Assembly (NCBI GenBank): GCA_003344405.1
Contig: NOWV01000173.1
Location: 103,515-167,514, forward strand
DNA length: 64,000 nucleotides
Source: Trichoplax sp. H2
Lineage: Eukaryota; Placozoa; Uniplacotomia; Trichoplacea
Direction of reading: 5' to 3'
Made by a program: the position numbers and the translations under genes. Each line of letters starts with the position of its first letter. Within the stretch, counting starts at the first letter, position 1. This document shows, one piece after another, positions 12,731-25,400 of the stretch. Below the pieces are notes generated by a model that saw only the letters and a program-made list of their open reading frames with translations, was not told where the DNA came from and searched no databases.

Positions 12731-15700
12731 ACTAATAGACATTGCTACAAGTTGTTCAACGCCTATATAAACGTTTATGGGAGCTTGCATATCATTAACT
12801 GAACGTTTGCAGTAGGGTTTAGCACTTAATTAGCAGTGGTTGCCAAGCTGAACTTTCAATCAGAAGGTGTGTCCTTCCTAAGGAACTCCATAGAAGGAAG
12901 TCACAAAGTCACGATCCTACGTCATCACTGTCCTCCACTTAACATTACTGTATATTATAGAATGCCATCATGACTCCTATACTGCGCTGTAAAGTAGAAT
13001 AGCAGCGTGATCAAGAGTATCCTAGCTCTACAAAATCTAGGCATCCATTGCCTCTTCAGTTGTCGTTATTATACAGTAAAAACGTATACGAATTTTGAGT
13101 TCTAAAGTAAAACGTTTGAATAAAAGTGCAGATCAAATCGACCGTTTATCCAAGATATACTTGTGCTGTGCCTTTCTATTGCAGTAGCACTCATTCTATA
13201 CAATTGATACGTCCGTGATCGAGTATCTTAAAGAAAGTTAAACTATTGCAATTGCTTTGCCTGGATCTTCTGGTAAGAGTATAGCCATGTAGACTATGTA
13301 TTAGCTATATCAATGTTAAGATATCGGATAGTACCTGATGGCGTAAGATGACGGCCATTTCAACGACGCTGTAATCTGAGCGAAGGAATGATTCATAAGT
13401 GTATACGATAATTACCGTAATCAATTCATGATAGAACAGAAAATTTACCGCCGTACAATCATCGTCAATATAGGTTAAGCCAATTCTACTCTTGCCTTGT
13501 CTACATTAGAAAATATCGCAGTTTTGAATGCTATAACACATTTAGATTGCATTCAAAATGAAGATAGATGTAGAATGAAATTTGTATGCACTTTTGAAAT
13601 GAATCTTTCTAGCCGTACAGTGCTATTCTCTGGAGATTTACTTTTGATTCTAAACGTATAGTATCATATACGTCCTGTTGAAATCCAGTTTATTAAGCTT
13701 TTACCGTGATGATTTGGCTACTGGTAGCTAAGAGTAACAGACTTATTACACTTTCTCAGCAGCGAAAACAAGTTCAACTACGATAAGATATTGATAGTGA
13801 ATGAATTCCTTGACGTCCTATAGCATGAGGAACATGACCAATTTGATCGATAGAATGCAATGCATAGTGTTTCGATCATTTTAATATCCAATATGTCTTG
13901 ATAGCAAAATAAGCTCTACTAGTGATCTTGGAATTCCCTGTTATATGTCGTTACTTGAACGTGATATCCAAATAATTCCTTTTTAATGAGATATACTGTA
14001 AATGAAATTAGGAAAAGAAAGTTTGGTTAATCAAGTCATCATCTATCTATGGTATCATAATAGATAAGGAATCCTGTTTTCGAATACTTTTAGCGGGTAA
14101 AAAGAGACAATGTAGTCAAGACGGAAGAAGAGAAAAATTACTCTAGCTAGAATCTACATGTTCATCATTAGCTATTGCTTTACAACTGCGTAGCATAGAG
14201 TTGTCAATAGCGTATCGCATTAATAGCTAGGATAGTGTAGTATCATTTGCGGTTTCAAATAGTATGATATTTCTGTTATTGCTGTTATTGAACTAAAAGT
14301 TATCTAGTGCTTAAAAAAAGTCCTTTCGCCCATACTTTATAATATAATGTAGAAGTATCAATAAACGTCAAGAAATCATTGCACGGTATTCCTTACATCA
14401 TGCATAGTTACTCAGTTATTTATTAATGGTAAGCATGTCGCAGTAGCCAACAGGTGATACTGGACTGGAAAAGGAGTATGCTGCAATAGACCCGGCTGTT
14501 GAAGTACATTAGCAAGGATAAATAAAGACCGATTAGATAAACAATATCTTGTTCCCAATGAGGACAGTTTTTAGAACTTCTGCTGTTATGTTGACGTATA
14601 CCGTACCATCACGAGCTAAACTCTCTATCTCGCAAATTGTCGGCTCATTACTGTTAGCAGCAATCGAGCACTTTTACGATATTATCTTAATTAAACTTGA
14701 ATTAGACGATCAAAATGGGAAGTTCCTTTTATATAGTGAGCCATCAATATTGCTAAAATCAGCTGAAATCACGTTGAAAAATGCTACAATATATCCATTA
14801 GCAAGATATCAACGAAAAACAAAGTTGAGATTTATTACCGGTTTGTAAAAATTATATTTGACCTTCCAGTAATTTTTACCGATAGTCTGCTAACTCGGAC
14901 TATTGTGGTGGATCTTGAGGTTGACTAGTGATACTTTTCATAAACTGCAGCTTTCATTTTGCTACTAGTTCATTGACTTTATTGAAGGTTATACTGTACA
15001 TAAATTAGCAGAGTAACTGAATGATCGTAAGAAGTAATGCCGAAGAGGTCTTAAAACTTTCCCTTTTATAAGATTCTAGCTGTAATAGTAATGGATCGTT
15101 TTGTAACTTAGCAGTGTCGTACTATACAGATATTGAAGTTTACTAAATTCCTAGATACGACACAGACAAGGATTTTGATAACAAAACATGTTGATAATTT
15201 GTAATCTTTGATTATTATAACTTATAACTTAGCTACTATAATTATAATTATTTGACATGACATTACGCTGCGGTTCGGACTTAGTGTATTAGTGTAACGA
15301 TACACTTGTTTTAATGATTATTCGCGACTACTATAGATAATGTTAGGTGATATTTCTCTGTAGGATGATTAGATATACATATGCTACATAGGCACGTATA
15401 TGGTTAATAAATGCATTGTACATCAATCCCACGTACGCATATTTCCATCACACGTATTTAATTACTATGCTATCCAACCTAAGAATGTTGCCTCTCAAGT
15501 TAACGAAATAAACCACAAATTATTTCGCGACGTAACAGAACGGTCAAATCTAAATACATTACGTACGCAAAACAACATCGAACAAACCAAAGATAGAAGA
15601 AAGCATAGAGTTCCTAAACATACGCACAACATTATACTTCCTATTACAACAGACGAAATGCCTATAGAATAGAGAATACTCGTATCGAGACTTGATTATA

Positions 15701-16328
15701 GAATATAATGTCAAATTCTAGAATCACTACCCAACAATTGTGTGGCCAAACAGAATTTGCAAACATTATTTAGCTTCATCAAATACTAAAGTCACGGTAA
15801 AATAATCTTATACAGTTATACATCACAATTTACACTTTGTATGTCATTTTACTCTTGAGGGATTACCATCCATATACATCAAAGTTGCTGCAATGATAAC
15901 TAGAACGATAAATGCTTTTAATCGTTGCACTACTAATAATGCGATCAATCATTCAAACGTAAGAAAATTGGTCTGGACTAAGGAAATGTTTTAAGTATTA
16001 AGTACAAATACACCCATCCTCGTCCTTTGAATACCACATTTCATGGTACCATTTATATATTAAATACTTGTTATTTGTACGTAATATTAGAAATTGCCGC
16101 ATAGGACCTGTCTTATACACCTATTTAAAGCCTTAATTAATAATGAATGCAAGTTATTACGTAGCTATTCTACAGTATTTATTAATATTTGTCAATGGCT
16201 GTTACTGTGATTTGTAGCAAGTTTTAGCTAATCATTTTTTATTATTAATGATGGAGCTTATTAATAAATGTTCATAAATCTGATAACTGTTAATTCTATC
16301 TTACATATAGAGTATACGGAATTTGCTG
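12731..16328. other. Gene-free stretch upstream of the amine oxidase
   Basis: I found no exon with a recognisable protein motif here. Two open frames stand out only by length: 14,549-14,848 (99 codons) and 15,400-15,672 (90 codons, basic, many ACG and CGT triplets, with a Gln/Asn-rich middle). Neither resembles a family I know and neither has convincing splice or start context. The stretch just before 16,329 should contain the amine oxidase promoter and perhaps a 5' untranslated exon, since TTACATATAG at about 16,300 is a usable acceptor. Confidence 0.4.
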
Positions 16329-17795
16329 ATGGATGAGAATTGTCCTCATGTAGTCATTATTGGATCTGGTTTAGCTGGCTTAGCTGCCGCAGAGTTATTA
16401 TCTACTTGTAAGGAGAAAGTTAGGGTAACCATTCTGGAAGCCAATAATCGAGTTGGTGGTAGAATCTTTACCAGAAGATTGCAAGATAACAGTCCCATTG
16501 AACTAGGAGCTCAATGGTTTCATGGCAAAGTTGGTAATCCATTATATGATATTGCTGCTAAAAGCGATATTGCGACTCGAAAATCATCATATAACGATCG
16601 CTTTTATACCGAGAACGAAACTATCGCTGAGCAATCTGTTGGTGATTCGGCAAATGATTATTTTTCATCTATATTGGAGAGGATCTATGATCGTCAATTA
16701 GATGATGTTCCAGAACATATTCAGAATGTCGGTCAATTCTTGGATGTTGAGTTAAAAAAGTACTTGGATGATATCCAAGACAACTTTGCGAGAGCAGTCA
16801 GTGCTAAAGTATTTCGTTATCGAGATAGGGAAGAAAGTCATACATCCGGTTGCAGCACCCTTCACGATGTTCATCTTCGAGACTTTGGCGAATACCTTGA
16901 GTTGGAAGGAGGCGATCTGGCGGTGATAGGTGGGTATGACAAAGTATTGCAGACTATTATTGATCGTATTCCCAAAGAAGTAATTCGACTTAATCAAATG
17001 GTTGTAAAGATCAAGAGTAGTGATAATAATGAACTAAATGGTAACGATCATACTACGGAAGCACCTGTCGTAGTCGAATGTTCCGACGGTAATGTATACA
17101 AGGCGGATATAGTAATTTGCACTGTATCACTTGGTATATTAAAAAATCAGGCCAAAGTTTTATTTCAACCTAACCTACCGGCTAAAAAATTAGACGTAAT
17201 TGATAGGCTAGCCTTTGGTGTGGTAAATAAAGTAATTTTCTACTACGAGAAGCCGTTCTGGCCCAAAAATCAATTCCGTAGATTGGTATTTCTTTGGAAT
17301 GATGAAATCGATGACAAAAATTGTGGTTGTAAGTTGCCGCTTGAAGATGATGAATTATGGCTAAAACATGTAAGTAGTGCACATATCATATTGCCATGTC
17401 CAAATGCTTTGCTATTTTGGTTTGTTGGTGAGGACGCTATTCGTGTAGAAAAATTGAGTGAAAAGCAATTATCCAGTTACTTGACTCGCGTTCTAAAGAA
17501 ATTCATAGTGGACAAAACCATTCAAGAACCTGATATCGTTATAAGAACAAAATGGCACGAAGATCCTTATGTTCGTGGTTCTTACTCCTACGTAAATACG
17601 AACGCTTGTGGGAAAGATATTGACGTGTTAGCTGAGCCTATATTAGATTATCAAGGTCGACCTTTAATATTATTTGCCGGCGAAGCAACAGATAGAAGCT
17701 ATTATTCAACTGCTCATGGTGCATACCTTAGCGGCCAGAGAGAAGCAAACAGAATTTTGGATACTTTGCAATTAGAAAAGAAAATTCAATCTTAA
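16329..17795 (+). CDS. FAD-dependent polyamine/spermine oxidase, intronless
   Basis: Flavoprotein amine oxidase of 488 residues, of the spermine oxidase/N1-acetylpolyamine oxidase group that back-converts polyamines and releases an aldehyde and H2O2. Seen: dinucleotide-binding VVIIGSGLAGLAAAELL near residue 10, then ILEANNRVGGRI and ELGAQWFHGKVGNP (FAD contacts); FGVVNKVIFYYEKPFW with the lysine expected near the flavin N5; and the C-terminal block RGSYSYVNT, LFAGEAT, YYSTAHGAYLSGQREA. Length fits PAOX (about 511) and SMOX (about 555). It ends KKIQS, with no PTS1, so cytosolic SMOX-like placement is inferred. The start is the first in-frame ATG; a TTG six bases upstream is ignored. One uninterrupted exon among very intron-rich neighbours suggests a retrocopy or intron loss. 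Confidence 0.92.
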   Translation: MDENCPHVVIIGSGLAGLAAAELLSTCKEKVRVTILEANNRVGGRIFTRRLQDNSPIELGAQWFHGKVGNPLYDIAAKSDIATRKSSYNDRFYTENETIAEQSVGDSANDYFSSILERIYDRQLDDVPEHIQNVGQFLDVELKKYLDDIQDNFARAVSAKVFRYRDREESHTSGCSTLHDVHLRDFGEYLELEGGDLAVIGGYDKVLQTIIDRIPKEVIRLNQMVVKIKSSDNNELNGNDHTTEAPVVVECSDGNVYKADIVICTVSLGILKNQAKVLFQPNLPAKKLDVIDRLAFGVVNKVIFYYEKPFWPKNQFRRLVFLWNDEIDDKNCGCKLPLEDDELWLKHVSSAHIILPCPNALLFWFVGEDAIRVEKLSEKQLSSYLTRVLKKFIVDKTIQEPDIVIRTKWHEDPYVRGSYSYVNTNACGKDIDVLAEPILDYQGRPLILFAGEATDRSYYSTAHGAYLSGQREANRILDTLQLEKKIQS

Positions 17796-19405
17796 AAGTC
17801 TTCACTTGAAATGTACCTTGTCCAATACTAACATGTTCGAAATGTTATCTGTAAATCATAAATTTATCTATAGGCTTTTTATACGATATTACTGTAGTCT
17901 TTTATTTTTGAAATGTTTTGTCTTAAAATTATTAATCATACACAATCTCTGATCAATTACGATGCAAAATATTTTTTCATTAAGATATTATCAAACTAGA
18001 ATATTATTACTTAAATTAAATATCATATGCAAGACTTCTATACTCGTGCATAACGCATTTCTTAAATAAATGCTGCCATTTAGTATTTGTACCACTAGGA
18101 GAATTTTAATGGGACAATAACACATCCATGACCATGCTTACTACCGTAGTGATTTTCTGATTTGGTAAAGACTTTACATGTGGACTTTGTACAAATAATA
18201 AATCTGCATGAGTAGGATCAATTTATGGATAGTTATATGTTGAAAATATTTACCACCAGCCACGAACTCCAATGAGCAGATATCTGAGTACAGAGCTTCT
18301 TTAATCTACCTTGTGTGCAGCACATTTACAAAAATTCTGTCCTGGCATTTTAACCAATAAATTTGAACAAATTTCATTTTGCTCATTTCTAATCATTTCA
18401 TGCTACTAACTTAATGAATCATCCATTCGGTGTAAAATTATTATAGTTCAATGAAGCAGATTCTCTAAATTTTAATACTTATTACAGCCTATACCTAATT
18501 AGTGGTTTTATGTTCACGTGATGAGTACAACATTTTCATTTACTACATTCTTCCAAGGAACTACTTTGATTTTAAATTTTGGACTTGAAGCATTGGCAAA
18601 CAGATACACTTATCGTTATTCATCTAGCTATTCTACAACTATTAAGTTCTAGACTAATTAACGATAATATTGGTAAAGTGTTCGCTAATACATTATCCGA
18701 ACATTATTTGTTCGTCCTTACGTTAGGGAATTGAGCAGTATAAACTCTTACTCTGAAGCATGTTTCCTCCATTACATTATTTGGTGCTCTTATCTTTGCC
18801 CACAAATTGAAATCACTTAAAGTATATGAGCTAAAATATGGTCCTACGTTTCTGCTTGATTTCCATCTGTAATACAATTTGCTGTTATTGTAAATTAAAT
18901 CTAAGCTGAGAAAAGTTGAAAACTAACCTCAGTAAGAGTGTTTAATTATATAATTTGCTGTCTAAACTGCACTTACGCATCATCTATCATATCTCATTCT
19001 CATCTTGCTACTAGACTAATAGATTATTTAAAACGTATATGAAATATCCATTCCTATGATCATCAGTAACCCATATTTCGTTTATAACAGGTTATTTATT
19101 AAACATTTTTACAAGATCCGACTTTTTATATAGGATTAAATTAAGTTGAAATGATGATCAGCTAACTCTTATATTGAAAAATTACTTGCTCTACAAGGAT
19201 AATATAAGAATTGCACATCAATAATATGATTAATGAGGATCTATGACAATTAATCCCTATAGCTGCTATTTATAAGCTATTCTACGTAAGTATAACAGTA
19301 TAATAATTATAAGTTTTAATTCGTCAAAGTTACTAAACCTTAACATGGTCTACAATAGGATGCTATTTCAGTGAACTATAAATTAAATTACAGTATCATG
19401 TAACT
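17796..19405. other. Intergenic, convergent 3' ends
   Basis: This lies between the 3' end of the amine oxidase (plus) and the 3' end of the Apaf-1-like gene (minus). It is AT-rich with AATAAA-type signals, for example near 18,066 and 18,198. No coding exon or repeat recognised. Confidence 0.5.
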
Positions 19406-22400
19406 TTAACTAATGGTCTGAATTATGGAATATTGGTGATAATTTCCTTTGCAAATGAACATAGATTGTTCATCATTTCCCTTCATAAATAAATAATCTA
19501 TTTGAGCACTTTGAAGGACCTGCAGCAATCGAGACGTCATGATATCGTAAATTAATACCTGACAGCTTTTGCTATCAACGACTGTCAAATAATTCTTCGG
19601 CCAAATATAACAGCCACTTAGTAGTAGCAACTGTTGGTTATAGCCTTCTAAAGTATTCTTGAATCCACGTAGTAACAACTTCTTTCTTCTTATATCGATC
19701 ATCTAGTAGAAACGTTTTTAGTAATTTAATATCGATTCGTCAAATTTAGTACAAAGTCGTAATATTTTACCCTAATATCCACTCCTTTTTCAATTACAAC
19801 ACACTCCTTCCATTTATCGTCGCATCCTTCCTGGAAAGTTATTAAAAATTCAAGTACTTATTGCTTTTAAGAAAAGGATACTACAATATCATTTAAATAT
19901 GACTACGTACCAACTTTTCAGCGAGCTCATCTCCGAATATCTTGATGAAGGTGCTTGCATCCCATTTGCAAAATAAAACGTGACAATCATCACTCAATTC
20001 GTCTGTAGGTAGCACAATCTTGCATATAGATTCTTTAGTCCAGATATTGATACCGTCAGAAGATAATTTGAATAGTTTGAACTTAATCAAATTATCTTGA
20101 ATCTTATACCACTGAAATTGAAGTTTTTGACGATCAAAGAGAAAGAAATTTGTTGAATAATCAGATTGTACAACAGTATCAAGAGTTTGCTAATTTATTT
20201 ATGAAGAAATTAATTTATCATTTTAAAAAGTATGCATGACAATAAATACAAAAAAATTACCTGAATTACATGCTTAAAACTACTTATACGCTGGTACATA
20301 ACTAGGTTATGAATATTACTAAATAAAATTTTCATATCTTCATAATATGTCGGTTCTTCGAAACAGTATGGCATTTCGTCTTGATCGACACATTTTAGAA
20401 TGATGACGGCAAATTGATTGATGTGATCGTCTTGGTCCTTTAAAATTAAGCAAAGTTTATCTTAAATTTGATAAATATCCACGGACGTAAATATATATAC
20501 AGCACAATAGACCTCTTAAACCTTCATCAATTTATAGAAATTACACGAAATATAATTCTTCAAAAGGATTCTGTTACAATTTGGAGAGAGTAAAACTCAA
20601 CATTCCATTCTATCTACTGCATCTATCAGGTTATTAATGGCATTATTACCGTGATGGTTAAAATAAATATTAACTTATGGTCAGACTTTCGGTATCTTGC
20701 TGATTCAATTCTCGTATTAGCTGCAGTTCCTTTATGACTTAAAATTTGTTGCATTTTTCTTACTACATCTGGCATCCCTTTTAAATGACACAACTAGTGA
20801 AAACGATTTAAGAATAGTTATAACGTGAATTATCAAATCATACTTTAATTATGAACACCTCATTATTTTGTAATGATCAGGCATAATTTAGGGATCAGTA
20901 GCTTAAATAATCATGCTGTGTACTTACGAAGAATAATTCAAATTATTATTGCTTTGAATAAAATTTAAGCATTCGCCAACTGTTAATATCTTATTATTAA
21001 TCTGTCTTTACCAGTATATAATACATACTCATGTAAGAGTATTATTAGAAACTAGAAATAAATTTCACGTGAAGTATATTAAGTCTATATTTTGATAATT
21101 TTAACAAATTTTAAACTGAAGATGGCACAGTCGTTAGAAGCACCAATATCTGACATAGCTTGAATACAATTTATGCTAAGCTTATTTTAGTTAACCTGAA
21201 TAATTGCGAAATGATGATGTAACTCAGCCAAATTGGGCAAACAATCTAATTGATTGCATGCATGCCACTGAATGACCACGATAAGCTGCAGATCATCAAA
21301 CATATAGCACTTATATGACCATTTTGCATGATATGGCTGCTCTAAGTAGCTACAAGATATGAGTTCCAAGTTTTTTCCCTGATAAATCTATGGATAAAGA
21401 GAGCTTAGTCAAAAAAGAGAAATTTAAGCATAGAATGACAGTAGAGAATGAAATCTACAAACTACATAATTAATCATCTATCTCATGCTCATAAAATTGC
21501 AACTGATCTAAAATTGGCTTGATGCTATACCTCTAATTTCAATTTCTTGTTCTTCTTGTCTCCATATAATTTTGTGACATGCGGAACATCAAAAATATAG
21601 CAACAGCTAGAATCAAGTAATTCAATATTGGAACTATTTTTCATAGCCAGTCTATCGCCAACGATCACTTTGTTTTGTGGAACTATCCAGTTCAATTTTT
21701 TGTCTAATACAGTACGATATCATACACCTTTATTCAGTTTTGAAATTCATCATAGCTTGCTCAATTAATAAAATTAAAATAAAGTAACTTGTATGTATAA
21801 TAGATTACCTTCTAAGTCATAACGAAACAGAGATTGAGTTTTAGTTTGATTAACGATAAAAAAATGATGACTTTGAGGCATAGACATGAGATGATGCACT
21901 TCCTGTACAAAATTAATAGTTGTAAAGGAACTACAACACCTCGAAGCGATATCAAGTTTCTAACATTTGAAAAGCAAAAAAGGATCAGCACATCTGTACA
22001 ACATGAAACCTACTTCACGTTCTTCCAGAAGGATTAATAAAGTAACTTCATGAAATATACTAGCAATGCTGTCAAAAGGAAGCTATAGGCTTACTAGAAT
22101 GTCGATATTATGTCCCTTATGTATAGCTAAATATTGGTAATCATCTGTTATGATCATATCATCAATTGCTTTTGCTGTACGATAAATTGGTTGAAACACA
22201 TCTTCAAATTGCTCTGTCATGTCGATGATTATAGTATCTCCGTTTTGTCCTTCGATGTCTAAAAATCCAATGACGTTGCTATAAGCCATTAATAAGACTG
22301 GAATTTCACCGTTAATATATTCCACATGATAGAGGTAAGAACTAGAATCAACATATCGAGTACATCTGTATTTGTTGTCATCGAAGCGTTGAATTAATGC

Positions 22401-25400
22401 AGGAACATCCCAAAGCCGATGGCAATGCCAGTTTTCCAGTTGCCAAACCTGTTAAGAAAATGATCATGATAATTTTTACACCCTTAAACTAGGCAATTTT
22501 TATTATGTATACTTTTTTACAGAGTTAGATTACTTCTATACGACATTCAGGCAGCCTTGAATTTAATTTCATCCAACTTAAAAGACGATTAATCCAGTTA
22601 CCGTCCTCATTTTTATTAAACTTTAATCGATCATAATTTCGCTGACAGACAAGAATATTGTCGCTGCTTCCGAAAAATTTACAATATTCAATCTCGTCTT
22701 CACATGACATTGATTTATTGGTAGATTGAATTTCGTTTTCGGTAATTTTCCAGATCTATAAAATTAGAAAGTGATAAAAATTAGAATCTAGTATAAAGAA
22801 ATGAAACTCTATTAATTAATGCTCTTGTTTAATTTTAGCCTAAAGATACAGTAACCTAGAATAAATACGAAACTGCTTTTGAAGTTCTTTATAAGTATTT
22901 GACCTGCATATTCTAGGAATGTTCCCGTAGACGATATACTGACCTTAAATTATCGATTTTATACATAGTACTTAAGGTACTAATTTAAAGATTTAGCTAA
23001 ATATTTGTAGGTAGTATTTGTTATTAAAATTATAGCATGCTGGAATGTAAAACAGCTTTGAATTAGATTCTAGCTATGAAAATAACTGAGACTCTATTAG
23101 TCTAGTTCAATTCTAGCATAAAGATGCTTAACCTAGACTAAATATAAGATGCTTCTGTGGCTTTTAAAAGTATTTGACTTTGCTGTATATGTACTAGAAA
23201 TATTTTAGTAGAAATATGTAGACCATAAATTATTGATATTACAGACAGTACTTATGGTACTTAATGAAAAATATAACTATATGCAATTATTAAAGATATC
23301 TCTTAGTAAAGTATCAGAGTTCTGTAATGAAAATGTAGGCGTTCGTGGTATATTAGCACTTACATCAGCCTCCTTCCTTCTGTTAGAAATTGTTAGCAGA
23401 AATGGGCGATTGGTAATATCAGATGAGAATTCCAGATTGGAGAAATTTGTTTTAGAGAGTTTACGGCTTTTACTGTTAACAAATCGAAGTTTTTCTTCCA
23501 TAATTAGGTTATATACTATCCATTCAATGGCTGGTTTAGCCTTATAAAAATCGAAATAACGTTGTTACTAAAAATATAATTTATCCAGGAAGCTATTAAT
23601 CTATCCTATTTCGTTTTTCACTATTAGTAAGTATTAAAGGTTTTATTTTCTTTGCTATTTAGATCACATATATTTGCTGTACAGAATAAATTTCCTTAAA
23701 TTAATATACGAGTACTAGAAATATACTTATTCAGTCCATAAACTTTATAAAATATTTGCTTACATTTCACTACGTAAAGCCTTATAATAAGAATACCACA
23801 TCTATAATCATTTATGAAGAACTTTAGAGAATTTACTACTTACTTTTTTACCGCCCTTGATCTCTTCAAAGGAGAAGGCCAGAAATTTCCCATCAGAGGA
23901 AATCTTAATATCAGTAACTTGGGTATGTTGATTTTCGATCTTACAGTTAATAACTTTTCTGGATGACTCATAATTCTTAACCTGTGGTACAGCACGCTTA
24001 TAGTATTAATTCAAAATAGTTTTTGTCTGGCAACGACATCTAAGAAGTGTTTTTATACCGTCGCTAACAGTTTGTTATTTTTGAACAAAAACTTGCCTAT
24101 ACGTTGAAATTACGCTGAAAAACTTACAAGGACCCTCTGATTCGGTATATCTTCTTTATTACAACCAAATGCTAGTAGTAGATGTTCGCTACGTGAACTA
24201 GAACAACTTGGTAATAAGCTTCCAGAATGGCTTACCATGGTTCTTGACTCAATCCACGTTGGAATATTGGCACTTTGATGGCTAAAATAGTAAATAATAA
24301 AATACAGAGTATTCGTTCATTCAGAAGAGGAATAACAGCTTAGAGATTGATTACAGTTAAAACAGAAATTTCAAAGCACAGTACTTTTACCTTGATATTT
24401 TCCAGTACGGGCCAAGACCACATTTGATATTTTTTTCAGCAATCACTAGCGCTCTTTGCATAATCCAGCTATTTGGTTTAGCGCTAATTAATAGGAACTG
24501 CACGAAATCCATTTTATCAATATCCAAAAAAGATTCGTTTCGTAAATACAAATCCAGCAGGTGTTTCATTTTATCGCATCTCTATAGAAAAGTTATAAAG
24601 AGATTACAACTGCATCTAGGCTAACGTTAAAAAATTTAGAGGAAATATGAATTAGAGCATGCACTATTTAATTGCTTTCCATCTTCCGCGATTATGTTAG
24701 ATCTGAAGTAGACTAACTTGAAGAGACTACTAATACACATCTACAGGGAACTACCCTTTTGAGTTTACCTAAGTTAAAACTTATACCAATACTTTAGGCT
24801 AAATTAGGATAAATTTCTCAATAAAGTAGTATTACTACTCATTTCAGAGCTACAGTATTTATGCTTTTCATTATTGGTAATTACACTAGATTAGTTCCTA
24901 AATGTGTAACCAAGCTAACTTGAAGAGACTGCCAATATATGCCCACGGAAATACCATTCCGAGTCTACGCTAGTTAAAAGTTATACCAATAATTTCGGCT
25001 ATATTGGGTTAAATTCCTCGATAAAGTAGCATTACTACCGTATATATTTATACTAATGGAATTTTGCTTTAAGATAAAATATAGTAAACCGAATTACTTT
25101 AAAAACCTCGATAACATTAATTTTATTACCTCCTCAAGCTTCTCGTTGTTTACTTTCTTCGATTCCAGATATCCAATATATTCTTGCAAATCGATTCTTA
25201 GATCATGCAAATTTTTTATCTGCCTTAGTTTCGCAGTTATCCAATTAAAATCCAATAAGATCGTTTCTATAGATTGATAGTCTTCAGCTTGAATAGCATG
25301 TTTGATAAAATTTTTATAAAAGTATATGTTGCATTGGCTAGTGTCTGGATATTTTGTATTATAAAGCCTCATATAATATCGAATCAATAGCTGATTTAAT

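Noticed and set aside
14549-14848. 99-codon plus-strand open frame
   Set aside because: No recognisable motif, no supporting context and no neighbouring exon; length alone is not enough in a 64-kb window.
23233-23547. 104-codon plus-strand open frame with Leu-rich helices
   Set aside because: It lies in the WD40 interval of the minus-strand gene and shows no domain, start context or splice partners. The opposing minus frame is also unconvincing as a WD blade.
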